Source of the DNA: Rubrivivax sp. A210
GTDB taxonomy: Bacteria; Pseudomonadota; Gammaproteobacteria; Burkholderiales; Burkholderiaceae_C
Direction of reading: 5' to 3'
Length of the DNA stretch: 64,000 nt
Assembly: GCF_904426505.1 (NCBI RefSeq)
Contig: NZ_CAJGBN010000056.1
Location: 186,001 to 250,000, forward strand
Part shown: positions 8,841 to 17,662 of the stretch, piece by piece
Position numbering within the stretch: position 1 is the first letter of the stretch
How the letters are laid out: each line of letters begins with the position of its first letter
The notes under the pieces: generated by a model
What the model saw: only the letters and a program-made list of their open reading frames with translations
Told to the model about the DNA's origin: nothing
Databases searched by the model: none
Position numbers and translations under genes: made by a program

Positions 8841-10694
8841 ATGACCATCCAGCGCATCGAGGCAGTGAACGACTTCGTCGTCAAGTTCGCCAACGTCAAC
8901 GGCTCGGGCTCGGCCTCGGCCAACGAGTTGTTCGCCAAGGCCGTGCTGCGCATGGGCGTGCCGGTGAGCCCACGCAACATCTTCCCCAGCAACATCCAGG
9001 GCCTGCCCACCTGGTACGAGGTGCGCATCTCCGAACGCGGCTGGCTGGGCCGGCGCGGCGGCATCGACATGATGGTGGCGATGAACCCGCAGACCTGGGA
9101 CGCCGACGTGGCCGAGGTCGAGAGCGGCGGCTACCTTTTCTACGACAGCACACGCGCGCTGCCGGCCTCGGCCTTCCGCCGCGACATCAACTTCATCGCC
9201 ATGCCGGTGACGGCGATCTGCAACGCCACCTACGAAGATCCGCGCCAGCGCACGCTGTTCAAGAACATCATGGTGCTGGGCGCGCTGTCGGTGCTGATGG
9301 ATGTCGAGGGCGAGGTCATCGAGCAACTGTTCACCGAGCAGTACAAGGGCAAGGAACGCCTGCTCGAATCGAACGTGCGCGCGTTGCAGGCCGGGCGCAG
9401 CTTCGCCCGCGAGCACCTGATGCCACCGCACCGCGATGGTGTCGGCCTGCGCGTGAAACGCGCCGACGCCGTGGGCAATCGCATCTTCGTCGACGGCAAC
9501 AGCGCCGCCGCCCTGGGCTGCGTCTACGGCGGCGCCACCGTCTGCGCCTGGTACCCGATCACGCCCAGTTCCTCGGTGGCCGAGAGCTTTGCGGCCTATT
9601 GCAAGAAGCTGCGCCACGACCCCGCCACCGGCGAGGCACGCTACGCCATCGTGCAGGCCGAGGACGAGATCGCCTCCATCGGCATGGTGGTGGGCGCGGG
9701 CTGGAACGGCGCACGCGCCTTTACCGCCACCTCGGGCCCTGGCGTCTCGCTGATGACCGAGTTCATCGGCCTGGCCTATTTCGCCGAGATCCCGGTGACC
9801 ATCATCAATGTGCAGCGCGGCGGGCCTTCCACCGGCATGCCCACGCGCACCCAGCAGGCCGACCTGCTGAGCACGGCCTATGCCTCGCACGGCGACACCA
9901 AGCATGTGATGCTGCTGCCGCAGGATCCGAACGAATGCTTCGAGTTCGCAGCCACGGCGCTGGACCTGGCCGACCGCCTGCAGACGCCAGTCTTCGTGAT
10001 GACCGATCTCGACATCGGCATGAACCAGCGCCTGTGCGAGCCCTTCCACTGGGACGACGCGCGCCGCTACGACCGCGGCAAGGTGATGAGCGCCGAGGAA
10101 CTGGAAGCCGGGCGCGACTTCGGCCGCTACAAGGACGTCGACGGCGACGGCATCCCCTGGCGCACGCTGCCCGGCACGCATGAGAGCCGCGGTGCCTACT
10201 TCACCCGCGGCACCACGCGCGACCCCTATGCGCGCTACTCCGAGGCCGGGCCCGACTACCTCTACAACGTCGAGCGGCTGCAGAAGAAGTTCGTCACCGC
10301 GGCGCTGCTCGCACCCCAGCCCGAGGTGCGCGCCGCGGCGCGCAAGACGCGCCTGGGCGTGCTGTACTTCGGCTCCACCACGCCGTCCATGGACGAAGCC
10401 CTGGTGATCCTGGCCGAATCCGGCATCCACATCGATGCGATGCGCCTGCGCGCCTTTCCCTTCGCGCCCAGCGTGGCCGAGTTCATTGCCGCCCACGACC
10501 CGGTCTTCGTGGTCGAGCAGAACCGCGATGCGCAGATGCGCTCGATGCTGATCAACGAGCTCGAGATCGACCCGCTGCAGCTGATGTCGGTGCTGCACTT
10601 CGACGGCACGCCCATCACCGCCCGCTTCATCGTCAAGACGATCACCCGCCACGTCCACACGCTGGCCGTCGCACCCCGGGAGCGCATCAAGTGA
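8841..10694 (+). CDS. korA: 2-oxoacid:acceptor oxidoreductase, fused gamma-alpha subunit (KorA-like)
   Basis: 617 residues from the ATG at 8841. The N-terminal about 185 residues are a pyruvate:ferredoxin oxidoreductase gamma-type domain (GSGSASANELFAKAVLRMG). The rest is the alpha-type pyrimidine-binding domain, with AWYPITPSSSVAE, AEDEIASIGMVVGAGWNGA and TSGPGVSLMTEF. In this family the alpha subunit pairs with a TPP-binding beta subunit and decarboxylates a 2-oxoacid to the acyl-CoA while reducing iron-sulfur clusters. It lies between the reductase korC (83-base gap holding a palindromic element) and korB (4-base overlap). The C-terminal VEQNRDAQMRSML motif is typical of KorA proteins. 2-oxoglutarate is the most likely substrate, but pyruvate or branched-chain acids cannot be excluded. 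Confidence 0.88.
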   Translation: MTIQRIEAVNDFVVKFANVNGSGSASANELFAKAVLRMGVPVSPRNIFPSNIQGLPTWYEVRISERGWLGRRGGIDMMVAMNPQTWDADVAEVESGGYLFYDSTRALPASAFRRDINFIAMPVTAICNATYEDPRQRTLFKNIMVLGALSVLMDVEGEVIEQLFTEQYKGKERLLESNVRALQAGRSFAREHLMPPHRDGVGLRVKRADAVGNRIFVDGNSAAALGCVYGGATVCAWYPITPSSSVAESFAAYCKKLRHDPATGEARYAIVQAEDEIASIGMVVGAGWNGARAFTATSGPGVSLMTEFIGLAYFAEIPVTIINVQRGGPSTGMPTRTQQADLLSTAYASHGDTKHVMLLPQDPNECFEFAATALDLADRLQTPVFVMTDLDIGMNQRLCEPFHWDDARRYDRGKVMSAEELEAGRDFGRYKDVDGDGIPWRTLPGTHESRGAYFTRGTTRDPYARYSEAGPDYLYNVERLQKKFVTAALLAPQPEVRAAARKTRLGVLYFGSTTPSMDEALVILAESGIHIDAMRLRAFPFAPSVAEFIAAHDPVFVVEQNRDAQMRSMLINELEIDPLQLMSVLHFDGTPITARFIVKTITRHVHTLAVAPRERIK

Positions 10695-11746
10695 CCTACA
10701 TCGCCAAACCCCGGATGCACCATCCGAGCCTGACGAAGAACGCCGTCGGCTACACGCGGCGCGACTACGAAGGCAAGATCAGCACCTTGTGCGCCGGCTG
10801 CGGCCACGACTCCATCTCCGCGGCCATCGTGCAGGCCTGCTGGGAGCTCGACATCGCGCCGCACCGCGTGGCCAAGCTCAGTGGCATAGGCTGCAGCAGC
10901 AAGACGCCTGATTACTTTCTCGGCGCCAGCCACGGTTTCAACACGGTGCATGGCCGCATGCCCAGCGTGCTGACCGGCGCCGCGCTGGCCAACCGCACCC
11001 TGCTCTACCTGGGCGTCAGTGGCGATGGCGATTCGGCCAGCATAGGCCTGGGCCAGTTCGCCCACATCATGCGCCGCGGCGTGCAGATGGCCTACATCGT
11101 CGAGAACAACGGCGTCTACGGCCTCACCAAGGGCCAGTTCTCGGCCACGGCCGACCGCGGCAGCCTGAGCAAGAAGGGCCAGCGCAATGCCGACGCGCCC
11201 ATCGACCTGGTGGCGCTGGCGCTGCAACTGGGTGCCACCTACGTGGCGCGCGGCTTCTCGGGCGACAAGGCCCAGCTGGTGCCGCTGATCAAGGGCGCGC
11301 TGCGCCATGGCGGCGCCGCCTTCGTCGACGTGGTCAGCCCCTGCGTGGCCTTCAACAACCACGCCGGCAGCACGCGCAACTACGACCATGTGCGCGCCCA
11401 CAACCAGGCCGTCAACCGCATCGACTTCATCGACCTCGCACCCGAGATCAATGCCGCGCAGGCGCCCGGCGAAGTGCTCGAACTGCCGCAGCCCGACGGT
11501 GGCGTGATGCGCCTGCGCCGGCTGCACGCCGACTACGACCCCACCGACCGCATCGTCGCGCTGACCCAGGTGCAGGCGCTGCAGAAGGCGGGCGAGATCG
11601 CCACCGGCCTGCTCTACGTCGAGCCCGGCGCGGCCGACCTGCACGCCGCGCTCAACACGGTGCCGCAACCGCTCAACACGCTGGCCGAGGCCGATTTGTG
11701 CCCAGGCGCCCAGGCGCTGGCAAAAATCAATGGGGCCTTGCGCTGA
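10691..11746 (+). CDS. korB: 2-oxoacid:acceptor oxidoreductase, TPP-binding beta subunit (KorB-like)
   Basis: 351 residues. The GTG start overlaps the korA stop by 4 bases (GTGA), implying translational coupling. It shows the beta-subunit [4Fe-4S] cysteines in CAGCGH and GIGCSS plus a later Cys in SPCVAF. The thiamine-diphosphate motif GDGDSASIG at about residue 111 continues to ENNGVYGLTKGQFS, which is typical of 2-oxoglutarate and related oxidoreductases. The product should bind TPP/Mg and carry out the oxidative decarboxylation with KorA. The C-terminal part after the NHAGSTRNYDHVR motif is longer than in the minimal archaeal enzymes and resembles the bacterial KorB group. Confidence 0.9.
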   Translation: MTYIAKPRMHHPSLTKNAVGYTRRDYEGKISTLCAGCGHDSISAAIVQACWELDIAPHRVAKLSGIGCSSKTPDYFLGASHGFNTVHGRMPSVLTGAALANRTLLYLGVSGDGDSASIGLGQFAHIMRRGVQMAYIVENNGVYGLTKGQFSATADRGSLSKKGQRNADAPIDLVALALQLGATYVARGFSGDKAQLVPLIKGALRHGGAAFVDVVSPCVAFNNHAGSTRNYDHVRAHNQAVNRIDFIDLAPEINAAQAPGEVLELPQPDGGVMRLRRLHADYDPTDRIVALTQVQALQKAGEIATGLLYVEPGAADLHAALNTVPQPLNTLAEADLCPGAQALAKINGALR

Positions 11747-11781
11747 ACCCCTGCGCCTCCCCCTAAGCTGAACCGGCATTA

Positions 11782-11819
11782 ATTCACGCCCGCAGCGACA
11801 AATCGCCAAAGGCGTGAAT
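11782..11819. promoter_or_regulatory. Perfect 9-bp inverted repeat upstream of a PEP-CTERM gene
   Basis: ATTCACGCC (11782-11790) is exactly inverted as GGCGTGAAT (11811-11819) with a 20-base spacer. It lies 35 bases after korB and 133 bases before the PEP-CTERM start. No T-run follows, so a Rho-independent terminator is unlikely. It may be a regulator binding site or an mRNA hairpin. The rest of the 206-base gap (11747-11952) holds GGAAG at 11943-11947 as ribosome binding site and nothing else I can name. Confidence 0.45.
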
Positions 11820-11952
11820 AGCGCACCCGCTGCAGCCCCCGCAAGCCGGGGTTCGGCGGCCTGTGACAGGATGTGTTTTCGAGGCTGCGCGGGCAGACTG
11901 CTTCCATCGCCAAAGGGCGCCCAAAAGGCCCCTCGCAACCTTGGAAGTCACC

Positions 11953-12627
11953 ATGAATTCGCGTCTTATCAGCCCGCTGCTGGCCCTCGTCCTGGCGGCA
12001 GGCGTCACCGCCTCGCAGGCCGCCAGCGTCAGGTTCACCGGCTGGGCCTTCGGCACCGGCAACAACGTACACGCCTCGGCGCCGATCTACAACGGCCAGG
12101 CCGGCGGCTTCTCGACCGTGGTCGACGGCAACGCCATCCAGACCTATTGCGTCGAGCTGTCGCAGAGCTTCTTCTGGAACACCACCTACACCGATTTCAG
12201 CCAGCGCACGGCGCTGGACTACTTCGGCAGCGCCAGCGGCAAGGCCCAGAAGCTGGGCCGTTTGCTCAGCTATGTGGCCGACAACACCGGCGCGGTGGAC
12301 AGCGCGAGCGAGTCGACCGCCATGCAACTGGCGGTGTGGAACATCGTCTACGACAACGACCTGGCGATGGGCGGCGGCAGCTTCACCGACACCAGCAGCT
12401 TTGCCGGCCATGCCAACAGCCTGCTCTCGGCCTCGGCGAACTGGACCAACAAGATGAATGTCTGGGTGCTGGGTTCGCCCTCGCGGCAGGATCAGCTGCG
12501 CTGGTCGGTGGCGCCGTTGGGCAGCACCCTCAACAGCGTGCCCGAACCGGCCAGCCTGGGCCTGGTGCTGCTGGCGCTGGGCGGTGCCGGCGTCGCCGCG
12601 CGTCGCCGCCGCAGCCGCAGCCGCTGA
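11953..12627 (+). CDS. PEP-CTERM sorting domain-containing exported protein
   Basis: 224 residues from the ATG at 11953, with GGAAG spaced 5 bases upstream. An N-terminal signal peptide (about 1-22, hydrophobic, ending SQAAS) is followed by a compact secreted domain containing YCVELSQSFFWNT and STAMQLAVWNIVYD, a pattern seen in many cys-poor PEP-CTERM proteins. The C-terminus is the sorting signal: VPEPASLGLVLLAL, then a membrane stretch, then a run of arginines. Family knowledge says such proteins are processed by an exosortase (EpsH/XrtA type) and linked to exopolysaccharide or biofilm. No exosortase is in this window, so the processing enzyme must be encoded elsewhere. The specific function is unknown. 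Confidence 0.9.
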   Translation: MNSRLISPLLALVLAAGVTASQAASVRFTGWAFGTGNNVHASAPIYNGQAGGFSTVVDGNAIQTYCVELSQSFFWNTTYTDFSQRTALDYFGSASGKAQKLGRLLSYVADNTGAVDSASESTAMQLAVWNIVYDNDLAMGGGSFTDTSSFAGHANSLLSASANWTNKMNVWVLGSPSRQDQLRWSVAPLGSTLNSVPEPASLGLVLLALGGAGVAARRRRSRSR

Positions 12628-12631
12628 AAAC

Positions 12632-13111
12632 CTAGCGCAGCCGGCCGAGCAGGATCAGCAGCGAGACCACGCTCAGCAGGCTGAACAGCGTCAGGCTGTA
12701 GAACTCGTAGGGCACGCCCAGCAGCGTGGCCTTGGCATCGGCGCAGCTGGCATAGGCGGCAAACACCTGGGGCAGCAGGGCGTCCAGGCCGGTGGCACCG
12801 ACGATGCGGTCGGCCAGCGTCAGGTTGCACGAGGCACTGGCCGAGGCCACGAAGTGCTGCCACAGCGCCGCGGCCACGCCGCAGCCGGCCACCAGCAGCA
12901 TCGTCAGCGCGGCGATGCGGCGCGCAATGGCGCCGCCCAGCGCCAGCCCGGCCACGGCCGCCAGCGCAACGGTGAGGAAGATCAGGCGCTGCAACACGCA
13001 CCAAGGGCAGGGCAGCATGCCCAGGCCGTGCTGCGTGAAGAGGGCCGTCGCCACCGCCGCGGGCGGCAGCAGGGCGCCGGCGGCGAAGCCCTGGGTCGCA
13101 CCCAGCTTCAT
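12632..13111 (-). CDS. dsbB: Disulfide bond formation protein B
   Basis: 159 residues, four predicted membrane helices. DsbB reoxidises periplasmic DsbA and passes electrons to quinones. Both essential cysteine pairs are visible: CPWC (Cys35, Cys38) in the first periplasmic loop and Cys95/Cys123 in the second. GVPYEFYSL near the C-terminus is the usual family motif. Its ATG overlaps the stop of the upstream RidA-family gene by 4 bases (13108-13111), so the two are probably cotranscribed. It converges on the PEP-CTERM gene with only 4 bases between the stops. dsbA is not in the window. Confidence 0.93.
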   Translation of the reverse strand: MKLGATQGFAAGALLPPAAVATALFTQHGLGMLPCPWCVLQRLIFLTVALAAVAGLALGGAIARRIAALTMLLVAGCGVAAALWQHFVASASASCNLTLADRIVGATGLDALLPQVFAAYASCADAKATLLGVPYEFYSLTLFSLLSVVSLLILLGRLR

Positions 13112-13566
13112 GCGACTTCCGCGATCAGCTCGATCTCGACGCAGGCGCCCAGCGGCAGTTGGGCCACGCCGAAGGCGCTGCGCGCATGGGTGCCGACCTC
13201 GGCGCCGAAGATCTGGCCCAGCAGTTCGCTGCAGCCGTTGGTGACCAGGTGCTGCTCGGTGTAGGTGGGCGTGCTGTTCACCAGGCTCAGCACCTTGACG
13301 ATGCGGCGCACGCGCGCCAGATCGCCCACCGCCGCCTGCAGCGTGCCCATCAGGTCGATGGCCACGGCACGCGCCGCAGCCTTGCCTTGCTCGGTGTCCA
13401 TGTCCAGGCCCAGCTGGCCGACCCAGGGTTTGCCATCGCGCTTGGCGATGTGGCCGGAGATGAAGACGAGCTTGCCCGTGTACACGAAGGGCGTGTAGGC
13501 GGCGGCCGGCACGGCCAGCGGCGGCAGCGTGATGCCGAGAGATGAGAGGCGCTCTTGGATGCTCAT
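13108..13566 (-). CDS. RidA (YjgF/YER057c/UK114) family protein
   Basis: 152 residues from the ATG at 13566. RidA proteins hydrolyse reactive enamine/imine intermediates (such as 2-aminoacrylate) released by PLP enzymes. The C-terminal signature is present (HARSAFGVAQLPLGACVEIE), including the Arg that binds the substrate carboxylate and the Glu of VEIE. The protein is about 20 residues longer than the archetype, with an extra N-terminal segment (SLGITLPPLAVPAAAY) that defines a separate subgroup in proteobacteria, so exact activity is uncertain. It overlaps dsbB by 4 bases. The comEC start at 13611 is divergent, leaving a 44-base shared upstream region. Confidence 0.88.
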   Translation of the reverse strand: MSIQERLSSLGITLPPLAVPAAAYTPFVYTGKLVFISGHIAKRDGKPWVGQLGLDMDTEQGKAAARAVAIDLMGTLQAAVGDLARVRRIVKVLSLVNSTPTYTEQHLVTNGCSELLGQIFGAEVGTHARSAFGVAQLPLGACVEIELIAEVA

Positions 13567-13610
13567 GGCGGGGGTCCGAATCGGTGCGGCGGCCATCCTA
13601 CACTGCGGCC

Positions 13611-16031
13611 ATGGAGCGAAGAGCGGCGCTGTGCGGGCTGGTGGCCGCCCTCGGCTGGCTCGCCGGAACGGCGCTGCAGTTGCAGCTGCCGGCGCTGTGG
13701 CAGCCCCTGCCGCTGCTGGCCCTGGGTGCTGCCGCCGGCGTCGCCGTACTGCCGGCACTGCGGCTGTGCCCGCGCCTGCCGGCCCTGCTGGCGCTGGCCC
13801 TGGCCTGCGCCGCGCTGGCCTTTGTTGCCACCAGCGGCCGCGCCGCGTTGCGCTTGGCCGACGTGCTGGACCCGTCGCTGGAAGGCCAGGATCTCATTGT
13901 CACCGGCATCGTCGACGATCTGCCGCAGACCGGCCTGGACGGCACGCGATTCGTCTTCGCCACCGAGTCGGCAAGCTGGCGCGGCCGGCCGGTGGCCGTG
14001 CCGGCGCGGCTGGCCCTGGGCTGGTACCGCGGCCCCGACGAGGATGCCCTGCTCGGCGGCCCGCCCGAAGAAGTGCGCGCCGGCCAGCGCTGGCGGCTGC
14101 CGCTGCGCCTGCGCCAGCCGCACGGCCATCTCAACCCGCACGGCTTCGATCTGGAACTGTGGCTGTTCGAGCGCGGCCTGCGCGCCAGCGGCCAGGTGCG
14201 CTCTCGCGCCGGCGAACCGGCGCTGCTGCTGGCTGCCGTCGCCGGCCGCCCGCTGCAGCGCGCCCGCCAGGCGGCGCGCGACGCCATCCAGATGCAGGTG
14301 GCCGATCCGCGCGCCGCCGGTGTGCTGGCGGCGCTGGCCATCGGTGACCAGGCGGCCATAGGTCGCGCCGACTGGGACTTGTTCCGGACCACCGGGGTCG
14401 CCCATCTGATGTCGATCTCTGGGCTCCACGTCACGATGTTCGCCTGGCTCGCCGGCCTGCTGATAGCCCGCCTCTGGCGCCTGGGCCGGCGCCTGCCGCT
14501 GGCCTGCCCGGCCCAGCAGGCCGCGCGCTGGGGCGGGCTGGCCGCGGCGGCGGCCTACGCACTGCTGGCAGGCTGGGGCGTGCCGGCCCAGCGCACGGTC
14601 TGCATGCTGGCCCTGGTGGCGCTGCTGCGCGGCGGCGCCCGGCGCTGGCCGCTGCCGGCCGTGCTGCTGGCCGCCGCGCTGGCCGTGGCCCTGCTCGACC
14701 CCTGGGCCCTGCTGCAGGCCGGCTTCTGGCTGTCCTTCGTCGCCGTCGGGCTGCTGGCGGCATCGGAGCCGGTGCAGCCGGCCCTGGTCGACGCCCCGGC
14801 TGGCTGGTGGCCGCGGGCGCGACGGGCTCTGCGCGAAGGCCTGCGTTCCCAGGCCGTGGCCACGGTGGGCCTGGCGCCGCTGTCGCTGGTCTTCTTCCAG
14901 CAGCTCTCGCTGGTGGGCTTCGGCGCCAACCTGGTGGCCATTCCGCTGGTCACGCTCTTGATCGCGCCGCTGTCGCTGCTGGGCCTGCTGATGGCACCGC
15001 TGTGGCAGCTGGCGGCGGCGCTGGTGCAGGGCCTGGCGTGGCTGCTGCAGGGCCTGGCCGGCCTACCCTGGGCGCAATGGCAGGCCGCGGTGGCGCCGCC
15101 CTGGGCCGTGGCCTGCGGCCTGCTGGCCGGCCTGCTGGCGGTGGCGCCGCTGCCCTGGCGGTTGCGCCTGCTGGCCCTGCCGCTGATGCTGCCGCTCGTG
15201 GCGCCGCCGCTGCAGCGGCCGGCGCCGGGGCGCTTCGAGCTGGTCGCGGCCGACATCGGCCAGGGCACGGCCGTGCTGCTGCGCACCGCGAACCATCTGC
15301 TGGTCTACGACAGCGGGCCGCAGTACGCCCGCGAGTCCGATGCCGGCGGCCGCGTGCTGGTGCCCCTGCTGCGCGCCCGCGGTGAGCCGCGCATAGCCTT
15401 GCTGGTGCTGAGCCACCGCGACCTCGACCACGTGGGCGGCGCCGCGGCGCTGTTGGCGGCCCTGCCGGTGGCGGCACTGTCGACCTCGCTGGAAGACGGC
15501 CATCCCTTGCGCGCCAGCGGCCCACCCCACACGCGCTGCCTGGCCGGCCAGGTCTGGAATTGGGACGGTGTGAACTTCCAGGTGCTGCACCCGCGGCCCG
15601 AGGACTACGACAGCGCCGCCAAGCCCAATGCGCTGAGCTGCGTGCTGCATGTGCAGGGGGCAGACCGCAGCGTGCTGCTCACCGGCGACATCGAGGCGCC
15701 GCAGGAAGCGGCCCTGCTGCGGCGCAGCCCCGAGGCGCTGCCGGCCGATGTGCTGCTGGTGCCGCACCACGGCAGCCGCACGTCATCAACCGCCGACTTC
15801 ATCGCCGCCGTGGCGCCGCGCCTGGCCCTGGTGCAGGCGGCCTACCGCAGCCGCTATGGCCACCCGGCACCGGCCGTGCTCGCGCGCTATGCGGCCCAGG
15901 GCGTGGCGGTGCAGCGCAGCGACCTCTGCGGCGCCTGGACCCAGCCCGCCGACGGCCCGCCGTCCGCAGCCTTCTGCGAGCGCGAGCGCGCCAGGCGCTA
16001 CTGGCACCACCCAGGGCGCTTCACGCCCTGA
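13611..16031 (+). CDS. comEC: DNA internalization-related competence protein ComEC/Rec2
   Basis: 806 residues from the ATG at 13611. An in-frame upstream start at 13542 would overlap the divergent gene and lacks family support. The order is N-terminal membrane helices, an OB-like DUF4131 region (about 80-200), the competence transmembrane domain with MSISGLHVTMFAWLAG near 267, several more helices, and a C-terminal metallo-beta-lactamase-like domain from about 540. The last has VLSHRDLDHVGG near 600, LTGDIE and LLVPHHGSRTSS. ComEC forms the inner-membrane channel for uptake of single-stranded DNA. The intact metal-binding motif suggests an active nuclease domain. No other competence genes are adjacent. 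Confidence 0.94.
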   Translation: MERRAALCGLVAALGWLAGTALQLQLPALWQPLPLLALGAAAGVAVLPALRLCPRLPALLALALACAALAFVATSGRAALRLADVLDPSLEGQDLIVTGIVDDLPQTGLDGTRFVFATESASWRGRPVAVPARLALGWYRGPDEDALLGGPPEEVRAGQRWRLPLRLRQPHGHLNPHGFDLELWLFERGLRASGQVRSRAGEPALLLAAVAGRPLQRARQAARDAIQMQVADPRAAGVLAALAIGDQAAIGRADWDLFRTTGVAHLMSISGLHVTMFAWLAGLLIARLWRLGRRLPLACPAQQAARWGGLAAAAAYALLAGWGVPAQRTVCMLALVALLRGGARRWPLPAVLLAAALAVALLDPWALLQAGFWLSFVAVGLLAASEPVQPALVDAPAGWWPRARRALREGLRSQAVATVGLAPLSLVFFQQLSLVGFGANLVAIPLVTLLIAPLSLLGLLMAPLWQLAAALVQGLAWLLQGLAGLPWAQWQAAVAPPWAVACGLLAGLLAVAPLPWRLRLLALPLMLPLVAPPLQRPAPGRFELVAADIGQGTAVLLRTANHLLVYDSGPQYARESDAGGRVLVPLLRARGEPRIALLVLSHRDLDHVGGAAALLAALPVAALSTSLEDGHPLRASGPPHTRCLAGQVWNWDGVNFQVLHPRPEDYDSAAKPNALSCVLHVQGADRSVLLTGDIEAPQEAALLRRSPEALPADVLLVPHHGSRTSSTADFIAAVAPRLALVQAAYRSRYGHPAPAVLARYAAQGVAVQRSDLCGAWTQPADGPPSAAFCERERARRYWHHPGRFTP

Positions 16032-16131
16032 AGCGGCGGGGAAACCGCACCCGACCTTGATCGACCGCAGGCGCCCGTCCCCCGGCCGGGGTCGAGAATG
16101 ACGCCCGCTCCCACCCGCTGCCAAACCGACA

Positions 16132-16153
16132 CCATCGCGGCGCCATCGCGGCG
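16132..16153. repeat. Two direct copies of an 11-bp unit in the comEC-kinase gap
   Basis: CCATCGCGGCG occurs at 16132-16142 and again at 16143-16153, each followed by CC. The copies sit in the 209-base gap 16032-16240 between comEC and the receiver-kinase gene. The rest of the gap is C-rich with no recognised promoter or terminator. Confidence 0.5.
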
Positions 16154-16240
16154 CCAGCCCACCATGCACCACCCGCCACCACCGCGTGCCACGCCCGCCC
16201 GCCGCTGCCTTGCCGCACGCACCCTGGGACGGGCCGCGCA

Positions 16241-17572
16241 ATGACGCTGCCCACCGCCAGCGTGCTGGTGGTCGAGGACTCGCGCTCGGCGCTGCGCCTG
16301 CTCACCGACATCCTGATGGCCGCCGGCTACGAGGCGCTGGCGGCCGATGGCGGCGAGGCCGCGCTGGCGCTGGTGGAGCGCCGGTTGCCCGACCTCATCC
16401 TGCTCGACATCTACATGCCGGGCATCGATGGCTTCGAGGTGCTGCGCCAGCTGAAGGCAAGCAAGCGCACGCGCGCCACGCCGGTGGTGCTGCTCAGCGC
16501 GGCCACTGAAACGGCGCAACGGCTCAAGGGCTTTCGCCTCGGTGCCATCGACTTCATTGCCAAGCCCTACCAGCGCGAGGAACTGCTGGCGCGCGTTCAC
16601 ACCCATGTCGAGCTGGCACAGGCGCGCGCCGCGCTCGAACAGCAGGCGGCCTCGCTGGCGCAGACCAACACCCGGCTGCAGCAGGAAGTGGCCGAGCGCG
16701 TGGCCGCCCAGACCGCGCTGCAGGCCCAGCTCGAGGCGGTGCGCGCGATGCACGAGCAGCTGGCCCAGGCCCAGGCCCAGCTGCTGCAGGCCGAGAAGAT
16801 GTCGGCCATCGGCCAGCTGGCCGCCGGCGTGGCGCACGAGTTGAACAACCCCATAGGCTTCGTGCAGTCCAACCTGGGATCGATGGCCGCCTACGTGGAT
16901 GACCTGCTGGGCCTGCTCGACCTCACCACGCGCTGCCTGCGCGAGCACGTCGACCCGGCGCGGCTGACGGTGGTCGAGCAGACGCGGCGCGAGCTCGACG
17001 TCGACTTCCTGGCGCGCGACATGCGCCAGCTGCTGGCCGAATCGCGCGACGGCGTCGACCGCGTGCGCAAGATCGTGCTCAACCTGAAGGAGTTTTCCCA
17101 TGTCGGCGACAACGAATGGGTCTGGACCGATTTGCGCAAGGGCCTGGACAGCACGCTGGCCATCGTCTGGAACGAGCTGAAGTACAAGGCCGACGTGAAC
17201 CGCAGCTACGGCGAGATGCCCGAGATCCTGTGCATCCCCTCGCAGCTGAACCAAGTCTTCATGAACCTGCTCGTCAATGCGGCGCAGGCGATCGACGGCC
17301 ACGGCGAGGTCGATGTCCGCACCGGCAGCGTGGGCGACGAAGTCTGGGTCGAGATCGAGGACAGCGGCCGCGGCATCGCACCCGAGCACATCAACCGTAT
17401 CTTCGAGCCCTTCTTTACCACCAAGCCCGTGGGCCAGGGCACAGGGCTCGGGCTTTCGCTGTCCTACGGCATCGTGTACCGCCACGGCGGGCACTGGACG
17501 GTGCGCAGCACGCCGGGCGAGGGCACCTGCATGCGCATCACGCTGCCGCTCAAGCCGCCGGCTCCAGCCTGA
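16241..17572 (+). CDS. Hybrid response regulator-histidine kinase (receiver first)
   Basis: 443 residues, soluble. An N-terminal CheY-like receiver (about 8-122) has acidic residues in VVEDS, the phospho-acceptor Asp56 in LLDIYMPG and Lys in AKPYQ. A coiled coil at about 125-185, rich in Gln/Ala, leads to a HisKA domain with His199 in GVAHELNNPIGF. The HATPase_c domain has an intact N box (VFMNLLVNAAQAI), G1 (EDSGRGIA), F box (FEPFFTTK) and G2 (GQGTGLGLSLSYG). This receiver-kinase layout is typical of intermediates in phosphorelays controlled by an upstream sensor kinase. No cognate output regulator is adjacent. It precedes the transglutaminase operon on the same strand by 153 bases. A regulatory link to that operon is possible but unproven. 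Confidence 0.92.
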   Translation: MTLPTASVLVVEDSRSALRLLTDILMAAGYEALAADGGEAALALVERRLPDLILLDIYMPGIDGFEVLRQLKASKRTRATPVVLLSAATETAQRLKGFRLGAIDFIAKPYQREELLARVHTHVELAQARAALEQQAASLAQTNTRLQQEVAERVAAQTALQAQLEAVRAMHEQLAQAQAQLLQAEKMSAIGQLAAGVAHELNNPIGFVQSNLGSMAAYVDDLLGLLDLTTRCLREHVDPARLTVVEQTRRELDVDFLARDMRQLLAESRDGVDRVRKIVLNLKEFSHVGDNEWVWTDLRKGLDSTLAIVWNELKYKADVNRSYGEMPEILCIPSQLNQVFMNLLVNAAQAIDGHGEVDVRTGSVGDEVWVEIEDSGRGIAPEHINRIFEPFFTTKPVGQGTGLGLSLSYGIVYRHGGHWTVRSTPGEGTCMRITLPLKPPAPA

Positions 17573-17662
17573 AGCCGCTATCTCGCACGCGCCCTTGCTG
17601 GCATCATCCCGCCATGGTGGCCGCGCCGCGGCCCCCGCTTTTACACTGTCCGCAAACTTGGG

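Noticed and set aside
8808-10658. 616-codon minus-strand frame opposite korA
   Set aside because: Antisense shadow of a well-supported gene, with His/Gln-rich nonsense composition.
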